DNA of 64,000 nucleotides from CAIVAT01 sp037133475 (GTDB lineage Bacteria; Bacteroidota; Bacteroidia; Bacteroidales; FEN-979): NCBI GenBank assembly GCA_037133475.1, contig JBAXOB010000014.1, positions 1 through 64,000 of the forward strand. The letters run 5' to 3'. A model generated the notes under the pieces. That model was not told the DNA's origin and made no database searches. It saw nothing but the letters and a program-made list of their open reading frames with translations. This document shows, one piece after another, positions 41,649 to 50,553 of this stretch (the first letter of the stretch is position 1; every line of letters begins with the position of its first letter). The position numbers and the translations under genes are program-made.

Positions 41649-44333
41649 ATGGAAATAGCAAAATCTTTGGACTCGCAGTACACCAGGAGTTTGATGGAAA
41701 CCTGCCTGGATCCCCTCGTGACCATCAACGAGAAGGGCCAGATAACCGACATGAACGCGGCATTGGTGACCATTACAGGAATTTCGCGTCAAAACCTGTC
41801 CGGAACAAACTTCTGCGATTGCTTTACCGAACCCGGTCATGCCACGGCGCTGTATATGGAAATTTTCACAAAGGGATCTGTTGGCGGGTCACATCTTTCA
41901 CTTGTCAATCCTAAGGGTGCAATTTCCGAAGTGCTGATCAACGGCTCTGTTTACAAGGATAAAAATGGGATCGTACTGGGTGCCGTGGTAGTTGCCCGTG
42001 ACATTGCCGGGCAAAAGCGGGCGCAGGAGCTGGTTATCGCCAACAGGGAACTTGCCTTCCAGAACGATGAAAAGGAAAAGCGTGCCCAGGAACTGATCGT
42101 CGCAAACAAGGAACTTGCCTTCCAGAACGATGAAAAGGAAAAGCGTGCCCAGGAGCTGATCATCGCCAACAAGGAACTGGCCTTCCAGAACGATGAAAAG
42201 GAAAAGCGTGCCCAGGAGCTGATCATCGCGAATAAAGAGCTGGCCTTCCAGCACACCGAAAAGGAAAAAAGGGCTGCAGAACTGATCATTGCCAATAAAG
42301 AGCTGGCCTTTCTGAATGTCGAAAAAGAGAAACGGGCAGCAGAACTGATTATTGCCAACTATGCCCGCAGCCTGATTGAAGCAAGCCTTGATCCCTTGTT
42401 TACCATCAGCCTCGAAGGGAAAATCACCGATATGAACAAGGCTTCGGTTGATATTACCGGCGTGGCGCGTGAAAAATTGCTGGGTTCCGATTTTTTCGAC
42501 TATTTCACCGAACCGCAAAAGGCACGGGAAGTTTACCTGGAGGTCTTTGCCAATGGCTATGTGGCGGATTACCCGCTCACGATCAGGGATGGAAAACTGA
42601 CCGATGTCCTTTTCAACGGCTCTGTTTATACCGATGACCAGGGCGAGGTTATTGGCGTGGTGGTCGTTGCACGGGATATAACCGATCAAAAAAGGGTTGC
42701 AACGGAATTAACCGAGGCCATCGTGTTTGCCGAACTGGCCACCGGAATCGCCGAAGAGGCCAAGATCAAGGCCGAAAATGCCACCCTTATTGCAGAAAAT
42801 GCGGTCAAGGCAAAACAGCAGTTCTTGTCGAACATGAGCCATGAAATCCGTACCCCGATGAATGCCATTATCGGTTTCACCAAGGTGCTGCTGAAAACCG
42901 ACCTGTCGGTCAAGCAGCGGGAATACCTGACTGCTATCAAAATGAGCGGCGACGCACTCATTGTGCTGATCAACGATATCCTCGACCTTGCCAAGGTGGA
43001 TGCCGGCAAAATGATATTTGAGCAAACCCCTTTTAAAATTGCCCTTTCCATTTCCGCCATGCTGCACCTGTTCGACACTAAAATACAGGAAAAAAACCTG
43101 CACCTGTTTAAAGAGTATGATGACCGTATCCCTGACGTATTGGTTGGCGACCCGGTCAGGCTGCACCAGATCATCCTGAACCTGGTCAGCAACGCCGTGA
43201 AATTCACCACCAAGGGGTCGATAACCGTGAGCGTCCATATGATCAAGGAGGATGCAGAAACCGTAACCATTGAATTTACCGTTTCAGATACCGGTATAGG
43301 CATCGCAGAAAACAAGATTGACAAGATTTTTGAAAATTTCCAGCAGGCTTCGAGCGGCACGTCAAGGTTGTATGGTGGCACAGGCCTTGGTCTTGCCATT
43401 TCGAAACAATTGGTTGAAGCCCAGGATGGGACGATCCGCGCCGAAAGCACGATCAATGTCGGCTCCACCTTCAGCTTTATCCTGTGTTTCCTGAAAACCA
43501 AGGTGGAGGCCGAATCTGATATGCAGATCCTGGAACTTGACAGCGAGATTAAAAACATCAAAGTGCTGGTTGCCGAGGATATCCCCCTTAACCAATTACT
43601 GATGAAGACATTGCTGGATGATTTTGGTTTTGAACGGGATATTGCGGCCAATGGGAAGATTGCGGTTGAAAAGCTCAGGGAGAAACCCTATGATATAATC
43701 CTGATGGACTTGCAGATGCCCGAGATGAATGGGTTTGAGGCGACAGAATATATCCGCAGCACGCTGAAACTTCAAATTCCGATCATTGCGTTAACGGCCG
43801 ATGTAACCACGGTTGACCTGGCCAAATGTAAAGCGGTTGGGATGAATGACTACATCGCCAAACCTGTAGATGAAAGGCTGCTTTACAGCAAAATTGTCGG
43901 GTTGGTAAAAAAACCCGGGCTAACCAAGGAACCTGATCTATCAGAAACGGAATTGATGACCGTTGCAAAGCCCAGGTGCACCGACCTGGAATACCTTATG
44001 CGCCGTACAAAATCAAATCCCAAACTGATGATGGAGATGATTTCACTCTACCTGGAACAAACACCCCTGCTGATCACCATCATGAAGAAAAGTTTCAGGG
44101 AAAAAGACTGGACATCGCTGCATGCTGCGGTGCATAAGATGATCCCCTCTTTTGCGATTATGGGGATCAGCGTTGACTTTGAAAACATGGCAAAAAAAGT
44201 CCAGGACTATGCCGGGGTGCAACAGCAGGCCGAAAGCATGCTGGACCTGGTCAGGCAGCTTGGGAACGTATGCACACAGGCATGCGGCGAGCTGGAAGAG
44301 GAGTTTAACCGGATCAAAAACGATAACCCGTGA
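41649..44333 (+). CDS. Hybrid histidine kinase with two PAS domains, repeat coiled coil, REC and HPt
   Basis: An 894-residue cytoplasmic kinase: PAS 1 (about 8-125), a heptad-like coiled coil built from 21-residue repeats (about 124-236), PAS 2 (about 237-350), HisKA with NMSHEIRTPMNAI (His near 398), HATPase with DTGIGIA and GTGLGLAI boxes (about 505-615), receiver with EDIPLNQ and phospho-Asp in IILMDLQMPE (near 686), and a C-terminal HPt domain (about 775-890) with the likely phospho-His near 829 in LHAAVHKMIPSF. A full His-Asp-His chain in one protein implies onward transfer to a separate receiver, and a lone receiver gene follows. It likely controls, or is controlled with, the AraC-type regulator encoded just upstream. 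Confidence 0.93.
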   Translation: MEIAKSLDSQYTRSLMETCLDPLVTINEKGQITDMNAALVTITGISRQNLSGTNFCDCFTEPGHATALYMEIFTKGSVGGSHLSLVNPKGAISEVLINGSVYKDKNGIVLGAVVVARDIAGQKRAQELVIANRELAFQNDEKEKRAQELIVANKELAFQNDEKEKRAQELIIANKELAFQNDEKEKRAQELIIANKELAFQHTEKEKRAAELIIANKELAFLNVEKEKRAAELIIANYARSLIEASLDPLFTISLEGKITDMNKASVDITGVAREKLLGSDFFDYFTEPQKAREVYLEVFANGYVADYPLTIRDGKLTDVLFNGSVYTDDQGEVIGVVVVARDITDQKRVATELTEAIVFAELATGIAEEAKIKAENATLIAENAVKAKQQFLSNMSHEIRTPMNAIIGFTKVLLKTDLSVKQREYLTAIKMSGDALIVLINDILDLAKVDAGKMIFEQTPFKIALSISAMLHLFDTKIQEKNLHLFKEYDDRIPDVLVGDPVRLHQIILNLVSNAVKFTTKGSITVSVHMIKEDAETVTIEFTVSDTGIGIAENKIDKIFENFQQASSGTSRLYGGTGLGLAISKQLVEAQDGTIRAESTINVGSTFSFILCFLKTKVEAESDMQILELDSEIKNIKVLVAEDIPLNQLLMKTLLDDFGFERDIAANGKIAVEKLREKPYDIILMDLQMPEMNGFEATEYIRSTLKLQIPIIALTADVTTVDLAKCKAVGMNDYIAKPVDERLLYSKIVGLVKKPGLTKEPDLSETELMTVAKPRCTDLEYLMRRTKSNPKLMMEMISLYLEQTPLLITIMKKSFREKDWTSLHAAVHKMIPSFAIMGISVDFENMAKKVQDYAGVQQQAESMLDLVRQLGNVCTQACGELEEEFNRIKNDNP
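42018..42358 (+). repeat. 63-bp tandem repeats coding for a coiled-coil spacer
   Basis: Five full 63-bp units and a partial sixth encode RAQELIIANKELAFQNDEKE-type 21-residue repeats (three heptads each). The middle three are nearly identical in DNA and the outer ones more diverged, as expected for unequal crossing-over. The spacer separates the two PAS domains. Confidence 0.92.
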
Positions 44334-44433
44334 GACCCTGATCAAGGTTCACTCGTAGAGAAATGTGCCCGTAACGGGCTTAATCCCCAGAACAGGGGCC
44401 TAAATGATTCGCAAATAAATTAATCTGCAGATA

Positions 44434-44868
44434 ATGAAAACCGAAAATAAGATCAAATTGTTCCTGGTGGATGACGATGCCCTGTTTCTGAAATCACTGG
44501 AAATTGAATTCCTGCAGCATGCCGACTTTGCCATTGAAACCTTTGCAACCGGCGAACTTTGTATAGCGGAATTATCGCACCTGCCGGATGTGATCATCCT
44601 GGACTACATGCTCGACGGTATCGACAGGTTCGCCATGAACGGGATCGACACCCTCGATTTAATCAAGGCCTTCGACCCTGATATTCCTGTTGTCATGCTG
44701 TCATCGCAGGATAAAATCGAGGTCGCTGTGAATTGCATGCACCACAGGGCATTCGATTATGTGGTGAAAAGTGAAACTGCCTTCCTGCGGCTGCAGAAGA
44801 TCATCTCCACAATTTTCAAGTACAAGAAAATGGAAAAGGAGTTGAACTGGTATATGGAGAGGATGTAA
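44434..44868 (+). CDS. Single-domain response regulator (REC)
   Basis: A 144-residue receiver with no output domain: acidic pocket FLVDDDALFLK, phospho-acceptor Asp in VIILDYMLDG (near residue 54), Ser/Thr position VVMLSSQD and Lys in YVVKSE. The C-terminus is a short charged helix. It is probably the acceptor of phosphate from the HPt domain of the preceding kinase, or a phosphate sink. It lies 100 bp after the kinase on the same strand. Confidence 0.9.
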   Translation: MKTENKIKLFLVDDDALFLKSLEIEFLQHADFAIETFATGELCIAELSHLPDVIILDYMLDGIDRFAMNGIDTLDLIKAFDPDIPVVMLSSQDKIEVAVNCMHHRAFDYVVKSETAFLRLQKIISTIFKYKKMEKELNWYMERM

Positions 44869-45048
44869 AACCTTCCCCTAAGATCAATGTTAACCCCCTT
44901 GTTGATCCGGCAGACCTGCATGCAAAATTGGTTCGCTGTAATACCTGAATTCCTGCAAGTTCCCTCCCGGGACGACCATTGAAGCAGGGTTCCAAAATGT
45001 TTTATCCCTCCTACTTTTAACTGGCCTGTATCATTTCAAACCCGTTAT

Positions 45049-45114
45049 GTGTGAATCATGTAACATAATTTTGAAATTATATAACACATTCCGCATCACC
45101 GCGAACGACCTTTG
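45049..45114 (+). promoter_or_regulatory. Regulon promoter site 11 (acidic protein-UspA genes)
   Basis: GTGTGAATCATGTAA (45049-45063), 16 nt ending GAAATTA, TATAACA (45080-45086), 20 nt, GACCTTTG (45107-45114). The next ATG is only 5 nt past the -7 box. The 180 bp upstream, back to the receiver gene, show nothing recognisable. Confidence 0.87.
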
Positions 45115-45119
45115 TCATT

Positions 45120-45479
45120 ATGAAAACACAACATGACAAACCGGATTTGCCGGACCAGACCAACGATTGTAATATGAATACTGATTTCACAGGATATCCC
45201 CTCTACCCTTCAAGTGAGGATATTTACAACAAGCTACGGGAGGAGCGGGATGTGAATCCCGAAGATATCGCCAAGGCCAAGGACCCTGATGAAACTGACA
45301 ATGCTGTATTCCCGTATGATTCCTCTATCAACACGGGTTTTCCCGGCAGCGAACTTGACGTTCCGGGTTCTGATCTGGATGACCTGATGGAGGAGGTGGG
45401 AGAAGAGGATGAGGAGAATAACTTTTACAGCCTGGCCAATAGCGAACAGGGTGAAACCGACGATGATAACTCAATGTAA
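45120..45479 (+). CDS. Small acidic hypothetical protein, 119 aa
   Basis: A hydrophilic, strongly acidic protein (LDDLMEEVGEEDEENNFYSL near the C-terminus) with YPLYPSSEDIYNKLREERDV in the middle, a segment I have seen in unnamed Bacteroidota proteins but cannot assign. No signal peptide or membrane helix. The first ATG would give an almost leaderless mRNA because the -7 box ends 5 nt upstream; the ATG at 45174 (MNTDFTGYPLYPSS) may be the true start. It is followed after 7 bp by the UspA gene. Confidence 0.75.
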   Translation: MKTQHDKPDLPDQTNDCNMNTDFTGYPLYPSSEDIYNKLREERDVNPEDIAKAKDPDETDNAVFPYDSSINTGFPGSELDVPGSDLDDLMEEVGEEDEENNFYSLANSEQGETDDDNSM

Positions 45480-45486
45480 AAAATAG

Positions 45487-45978
45487 ATGAAAATGGAAAC
45501 TACCAAGAAAAAAACAGTACTGATTGCGCTGGATTATGATCCGACTGCAAAAAAAGTGGCCGAGGCGGGATTCTCAATGGCAAAGGCCATGAATGCAGAG
45601 GTGATCCTGCTTCATGTGATCTCTGATCCCGTTTACTATTCTTCCGTTGAATATTCCCCGATTATGGGATATTCAGGATACCTGGCCCTGGAACCAGTTG
45701 TGCTGGAAAGTGCCGAGGGTCTTAAAAATGCATCCCAGCAGTTCCTTGAAAAAACCCGTCACCACCTCGGAGACACAACCATTAAAATACGGGTCGAAGA
45801 GGGCGATTTCGGGGAAACCATCCTGAAAACAGCAAAGCAGCTCCATGCCGATATGATCGTGATGGGCTCGCACAGCCACCGCTGGCTCGACGAGATCCTG
45901 ATGGGCAGTGTAACTGAAATGGTGCTGCATCACACCACCCTGCCCCTCTTTATCATTCCTACCAAAAAACGGAGTTAA
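45487..45978 (+). CDS. Universal stress protein (UspA family)
   Basis: A 163-residue single Usp domain: KKTVLIALDYDPTAKKVAEA at the start, VILLHVISDP strand, and the ATP-binding-type loop MIVMGSHSHRWLDEILMGSV followed by HHTTLPLFIIP. The G-x2-G-x9-G(S/T) pattern appears in the form MGSHSHRWLDEILMGSV. It acts in the cytoplasm in general stress survival. The second gene behind promoter site 11. Confidence 0.93.
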   Translation: MKMETTKKKTVLIALDYDPTAKKVAEAGFSMAKAMNAEVILLHVISDPVYYSSVEYSPIMGYSGYLALEPVVLESAEGLKNASQQFLEKTRHHLGDTTIKIRVEEGDFGETILKTAKQLHADMIVMGSHSHRWLDEILMGSVTEMVLHHTTLPLFIIPTKKRS

Positions 45979-46083
45979 ATTTTGGTCAGATTGAGAGACT
46001 GTTTACATATCATCAACAGAAATAAACAGACCCGGATCAACCGTTTTAGTTGAACCTTATACAAAACGCAAATTCAGGCAGCA

Positions 46084-46272
46084 ATGACAAGGAATACCGC
46101 AAAACCCGGAGGATCTCCGGTATCGGGGCAGCCTGGCAACAGCGGGATGAACCAAAAAAACAAGGTCTCAGAAAAGCCTGCAGTCCGCTGCCCTAAAACC
46201 CCGTCAACGGCATATGATACCGGCCGGAAATTCTGGCAGGCGCTGGGGATCTGGGCGTTTGACCATGACTGA
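46084..46272 (+). CDS. Possible small protein, 62 aa
   Basis: An ATG-initiated frame coding MTRNTAKPGGSPVSGQPGNS and ending GRKFWQALGIWAFDHD. The N-terminal two thirds are disordered-looking; the last 16 residues are aromatic and helix-like. No known family. It sits between uspA and the lipoprotein gene on the same strand, 105 bp after uspA, where a small stress-induced protein would not be odd, but it could be a chance frame. Confidence 0.35.
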   Translation: MTRNTAKPGGSPVSGQPGNSGMNQKNKVSEKPAVRCPKTPSTAYDTGRKFWQALGIWAFDHD

Positions 46273-46304
46273 AAAATTAAGACAATTCATTAAAAACTCA
46301 TCAT

Positions 46305-46586
46305 ATGGAACCGATTAACATATTACACCTTGTTGAACCATCAGCAGGTACAGAAAAACAGAAGAAGACAACGACAGAAACCATTTTCAGGTTTCTACTT
46401 TTTATTTTCATGCTGTCATGGGCAGCCTTACTGACATCGTGCTTCGTGGCCGTGCCCGTTTCGCGGCACCCGCCAAGGCCAGGTTTTATCATTGAGCAAA
46501 ATGGCCATGATGAACATCATGACAACGGAAGGCATGAGGGGAGGAAAAACAAAGAAGAAAACCAGGAATACATCTCAACTCCATGA
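46305..46586 (+). CDS. Small putative lipoprotein with His-rich tail, 93 aa
   Basis: A ~40-residue N-terminus precedes a hydrophobic segment FLLFIFMLSWAALLTSC whose LTSC end looks like a lipobox, then PVSRHPPRPGFIIEQ and a His/Asn/Glu-rich tail (NGHDEHHDNGRHEGRKNKEE). The membrane segment is further from the start than normal for a lipoprotein, so the true start may be internal (for example Met at the LSW region) or it is a single-pass protein. It ends 4 bp before cbpA, suggesting co-transcription. Confidence 0.55.
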   Translation: MEPINILHLVEPSAGTEKQKKTTTETIFRFLLFIFMLSWAALLTSCFVAVPVSRHPPRPGFIIEQNGHDEHHDNGRHEGRKNKEENQEYISTP

Positions 46587-46590
46587 CCTT

Positions 46591-47484
46591 ATGAACTTCG
46601 TTGACTATTATAAAATACTGGGAATCGATAAAAAAGCTACCCCGAAGGAGATCAAATCAGCCTACCGGAAGTTAGCCAGGAAACTGCATCCCGACCTGAA
46701 CCCGAATGATAAGGAGGCTAAAAGCAAATTCCAGCAGATCAACGAGGCCAACGAAGTATTGAGCGATCCTGAAAAAAGAAAAAAGTACGATCAGCATGGC
46801 GAGGACTGGCAACATGCCGATGAATATGAAAAGGCCCGCGGGGATCAGCAGCAATCGTCCGGTTCGCAGGGTTTCCGCTCAGGCGGCATGCCGCCTGAAG
46901 GCGATTTTTCAGCTTTTTTCGAATCCATGTTTGGCGGTTCAGCCAGGCCGGGAAGAGGTCGCCAGGTAAAATTCAGGGGGGAGGACTATCATTCGGAACT
47001 GCGTCTGGCCCTAATTGATGCCGGTAAAACGCACAAGCAGACCTTGACCGTAAACGGGAACAATATCAGGATTACCATCCCCGCCGGCATTGAAAACGGG
47101 CAAACCATCAAAATTTCAGGGCATGGCGGACCCGGAGAAAACGGCGGACCCGACGGCGACCTGTTTATCACTTTTTCAATTGAAAACCATCCCAAAATAA
47201 AACGGCTCGGAAACAATCTATATACCACGGCCGACCTCGATTTATATACCGCCATCCTGGGTGGCGAGGTAACGCTCAATACCCTCACCGGGAAGGTAAA
47301 ACTAACGGTGAAGCCCGAAACCCAGAACGGCAGCAGGATAAAATTAAAGGGGAAAGGGTTCCCGGTCTATAAAAACGAGGGCCAGTCGGGCGATTTTTAT
47401 ATTACATGGGCCATAAAAACACCCACAAATTTAACCGAACGTCAGAAGGAATTATTCACTGAACTGTCAACATTGCAATCTTAA
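46591..47484 (+). CDS. cbpA: DnaJ-type co-chaperone CbpA
   Basis: 297 residues starting MNFVDYYKILGIDKKATPKE: an N-terminal J domain with the HPD tripeptide in ARKLHPDLNPND that stimulates DnaK ATPase, a short Gly/Ser/Gln linker, and the two-part C-terminal substrate-binding region (TLTVNGNNIRITIPAGIENG and LGGEVTLNTLTGKVKLTVKP). The Cys-rich zinc finger of DnaJ is absent, which marks the CbpA type. An in-frame upstream extension to 46492 overlaps the preceding gene and is not used. cbpM follows. Confidence 0.93.
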   Translation: MNFVDYYKILGIDKKATPKEIKSAYRKLARKLHPDLNPNDKEAKSKFQQINEANEVLSDPEKRKKYDQHGEDWQHADEYEKARGDQQQSSGSQGFRSGGMPPEGDFSAFFESMFGGSARPGRGRQVKFRGEDYHSELRLALIDAGKTHKQTLTVNGNNIRITIPAGIENGQTIKISGHGGPGENGGPDGDLFITFSIENHPKIKRLGNNLYTTADLDLYTAILGGEVTLNTLTGKVKLTVKPETQNGSRIKLKGKGFPVYKNEGQSGDFYITWAIKTPTNLTERQKELFTELSTLQS

Positions 47485-47493
47485 ACTGGAACA

Positions 47494-47793
47494 ATGCAAC
47501 GGGAAAATTTAATAGCATTAGACGAATTCTGCGCCAGCCACGGCATCGGAATTTCATTTATCGGTTCATTGCAGGAGAACGGACTGATCGAAGTTACCAG
47601 GATTAAAGAGAGCTCCTTTATCGAAGCTGATCAATTGCAAAAACTGGAGACAATTGTCAGGTTTTATTATGAACTTGACATCAATATTGCAGGAATTGAA
47701 TCGATTACCCATTTGCTGAACCGGATCACCTCGATGCATGAGGAGATGACAGTACTGAGGAACAGGCTCCGCCTTTACGAATCATTCGAATAA
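47494..47793 (+). CDS. cbpM: Chaperone modulator CbpM
   Basis: A 99-residue MerR-like helical protein (FIGSLQENGLIEVTRIKESS, then a helical dimer tail ITSMHEEMTVLRNRLRLYES), as in CbpM, which binds the CbpA J domain and blocks its action. Its position 10 bp after cbpA supports this. It is a protein-level regulator of the chaperone, not a DNA-binding regulator. Confidence 0.88.
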   Translation: MQRENLIALDEFCASHGIGISFIGSLQENGLIEVTRIKESSFIEADQLQKLETIVRFYYELDINIAGIESITHLLNRITSMHEEMTVLRNRLRLYESFE

Positions 47794-47996
47794 ACCGAAC
47801 TTGGCTAAACTTCAATTCCGGAAGTTGCCCATACAGCCCGGAATAACGGCTTAGCAGTGAGATGAGTGCCCTTTCCCTCCCTCCTGCCCCAAAGGGGAGG
47901 CAACCCGACAGGTACGCTTGCCGGCGGCAAACCAGGTTTCATTATTTTTCTTATCTTTACCATGACTTCATTGATCATCCTCAATAAAACCATACT

Positions 47997-50519
47997 ATGG
48001 AGCAGAACCCTCAACCCTTCTGGAGTTTTTCAGTTACCAGCCTGCTTGACAGCCTTCATGCGGATACAGGTGGACTCACCTCAAATGCGGCAGGGAAACG
48101 GTTTGTTTTATACGGGGCAAACAGGCTTAAACCGCAAAAAAAATCGGATATCTTCACCCTGCTGATCGCCCAGTTTAAAAGTCCCATCATCCTGATCCTC
48201 CTGCTGGCAACAGGGCTGTCGTTTTTATTGCACAACCTGGTGGATGCCTCCATCATCCTGATCATTGTTCTCATCAGCGGGCTCCTGGGGTTCTGGCAGG
48301 AACACAGCGCGACGAATGCAGTCGCAAAGCTGCTGGCCATCGTGCAGATCAAAGCTGCCGTTCTCCGCGACGGGAAGGAGCAGGAAATACCCGTCGAAAA
48401 CATCGTTCCCGGCGACATCGTGATCCTCAATGCGGGAGATATTGTACCGGGCGACTCCCTCCTGCTGGAGGCAAAGGATCTTTTTGTCGACGAAGCGATG
48501 CTGACCGGCGAAACCTATCCTGTTGAAAAACTGGTTTCGGTATTGCCAGCCGATACGGCGCTTGCCCAACGGGCAAATACGGTCTGGATGGGTACGCATG
48601 TTGTCAGCGGCACCGCAAAAGCCGTTGTAGCCCTTACCGGGAAAAATACCGAGTTTGGAAAGGTTTCGGAACGGCTGAAACTCAAATCCCCGGAAACCGA
48701 TTTTGAACACGGAATCCGCAGGTTCGGCTATTTCCTGGGCGAGGTCACGCTGGTGCTGGTGGTCATGATCTTTGGCATCAACGTATACCTGCACCGGCCG
48801 GTTCTGGAGGCATTTTTGTTTTCACTGGCCCTGGCCGTGGGGTTAACACCGCAGCTTTTGCCGGCCATTATCAGCATCAACCTTGCGCATGGGGCCAAAA
48901 AGATGGCCGGGAAAAAGGTGATTGTCAAGAGACTCGCCTCCATCGAAAATTTTGGCAGCATGAATATCATCTGCTCCGATAAAACCGGTACACTGACCGA
49001 AGGTACTGTAAAGATTGAATCGGCGATGAATGTTGATGGCGGTGCAAGTGAGAAGGTATTCCTGTTTTCCTATCTCAACGCATTTTATGAAACAGGTTTT
49101 ACCAACCCGATTGATGCGGCGATCCTGAGCCATCGCACGATTGACCTTGCCGGATACCGCAAGGTGGATGAAATCCCCTACGACTTTCTGCGGAAACGCC
49201 TGAGTATCGTGGTAGCAACAGGCGATCAGCATCTCATCATCACGAAAGGGGCACTTGCAAATATTCTCGAGGTATGCACTTCCGCTGAGAACGCGGATGG
49301 CAGCGTCACCGACATCGCCCCCCTGCAGCAGCAGATCGGGGAACACTTTGTTGACTTCAGCAACCAGGGATTCAGGACGCTGGGGATCGCCTATAAAAAC
49401 GCAGCGCCCGATACCCTCATCCATAAAGCAGATGAAACAGGGATGACCTTCCTGGGGTTCCTGACCCTGTTTGATCCTCCTAAACCCAACATCCTGGAAA
49501 CCATATCCTCCCTGAAAAAACTTGGCGTCGCACTGAAGATCATCACGGGCGACAACCATCTTGTCGCCTCGAGCCTGAGTAAAAAGATGGGGCTGTCGGA
49601 AAACAAGATCATTACCGGCCCCGAACTCCGGCAAATGAGCGACGGAGCCCTGCTCAGGAAGGTTGGTTCGACAGATGTCTTCGCCGAAATTGAACCCAAC
49701 CAGAAAGAACGCATCATCATTGCCATGCGCAAAGCGGGGAATGTGGTGGGTTATATGGGCGATGGCATCAACGACGCATCGGCCCTTCACGCAGCGGATG
49801 TGGGCATCTCTGTCGATACGGCAGCGGATGTCGCCAAGGATGCCGCCGATATCGTGCTGCTCGAAAAAGACCTCGGTGTCCTCGTGGAGGGTGTGCGCGA
49901 AGGCAGGACTACCTTCGCCAACACCCTGAAATATGTTTTCATGGCAACCAGCGCCAATTTCGGGAATATGTTCAGCATGGCGGGAATCTCCCTGTTTATC
50001 CCGTTCCTTCCACTGCTGCCTAAGCAGATCCTGCTGACGAACCTCATGACCGATTTCCCTGAAATGACCATTGCCACCGACCGTGTTGACGAGGAGATGG
50101 TCAACTACCCAAGGCGCTGGGATATCAAGGCCATCCGCAAATTTATGATTACTTTCGGATTGGTGAGTTCCCTGTTCGATTACCTTACCTTTGGCCTGCT
50201 TTTACTTGTCCTTCGGACCAATGAAGGCCAGTTCAGAACAGGGTGGTTCGTCGAATCCGTAATTTCCGCCTCGATGATTGTACTGGTCATCCGCAGCAGG
50301 AAACCCTTTTTTAAAAGCCTGCCAGGGAAATACCTGCTGATCGCCACCTTAACCATCGCCGTACTGACCATTCTGCTGCCCTTGTCGCCCCTGGGAGCAC
50401 TGTTCGGATTTGCGCCGCTCAGCCTTACCACCTACCTTTTGCTTCTGGTGATTGTGATTGTCTATATTGCAGCAGCCGAGATAGCCAAGCATATTTTCTA
50501 CAGGAAAGTCAGGTTTTAA
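47997..50519 (+). CDS. mgtA: Magnesium-translocating P-type ATPase
   Basis: An 840-residue P3B-type ATPase: N-terminal cytoplasmic part (SNAAGKRFVLYGANRLKPQK), the A-domain LTGETYPVEK, the phosphorylation motif CSDKTGTLTEG, GDNHLVAS in the nucleotide domain, the hinge GDGINDASALHAADVGISVD, and ten membrane segments. These are the marks of MgtA/MgtB Mg2+ importers. Length is slightly below the Enterobacteria enzymes (~900). A TATCTTTA element at about 47950 could be its -7 box; no regulon site is present. A possible Mg2+ link with the Nramp-type transporter is noted as inference. Confidence 0.93.
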   Translation: MEQNPQPFWSFSVTSLLDSLHADTGGLTSNAAGKRFVLYGANRLKPQKKSDIFTLLIAQFKSPIILILLLATGLSFLLHNLVDASIILIIVLISGLLGFWQEHSATNAVAKLLAIVQIKAAVLRDGKEQEIPVENIVPGDIVILNAGDIVPGDSLLLEAKDLFVDEAMLTGETYPVEKLVSVLPADTALAQRANTVWMGTHVVSGTAKAVVALTGKNTEFGKVSERLKLKSPETDFEHGIRRFGYFLGEVTLVLVVMIFGINVYLHRPVLEAFLFSLALAVGLTPQLLPAIISINLAHGAKKMAGKKVIVKRLASIENFGSMNIICSDKTGTLTEGTVKIESAMNVDGGASEKVFLFSYLNAFYETGFTNPIDAAILSHRTIDLAGYRKVDEIPYDFLRKRLSIVVATGDQHLIITKGALANILEVCTSAENADGSVTDIAPLQQQIGEHFVDFSNQGFRTLGIAYKNAAPDTLIHKADETGMTFLGFLTLFDPPKPNILETISSLKKLGVALKIITGDNHLVASSLSKKMGLSENKIITGPELRQMSDGALLRKVGSTDVFAEIEPNQKERIIIAMRKAGNVVGYMGDGINDASALHAADVGISVDTAADVAKDAADIVLLEKDLGVLVEGVREGRTTFANTLKYVFMATSANFGNMFSMAGISLFIPFLPLLPKQILLTNLMTDFPEMTIATDRVDEEMVNYPRRWDIKAIRKFMITFGLVSSLFDYLTFGLLLLVLRTNEGQFRTGWFVESVISASMIVLVIRSRKPFFKSLPGKYLLIATLTIAVLTILLPLSPLGALFGFAPLSLTTYLLLLVIVIVYIAAAEIAKHIFYRKVRF

Positions 50520-50553
50520 GGGCAAGAATGAGACTGCAGGGAACCTAAGAGGG

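Noticed and set aside
42018..42358. Regular 63-bp repeats as a possible CRISPR array
   Set aside because: Units are contiguous without spacers and stay in the kinase reading frame.
41898..42689. 263-codon minus-strand frame opposite the hybrid kinase
   Set aside because: Shadow frame produced by the repeat codons; no recognisable domain, while the plus-strand kinase is certain.
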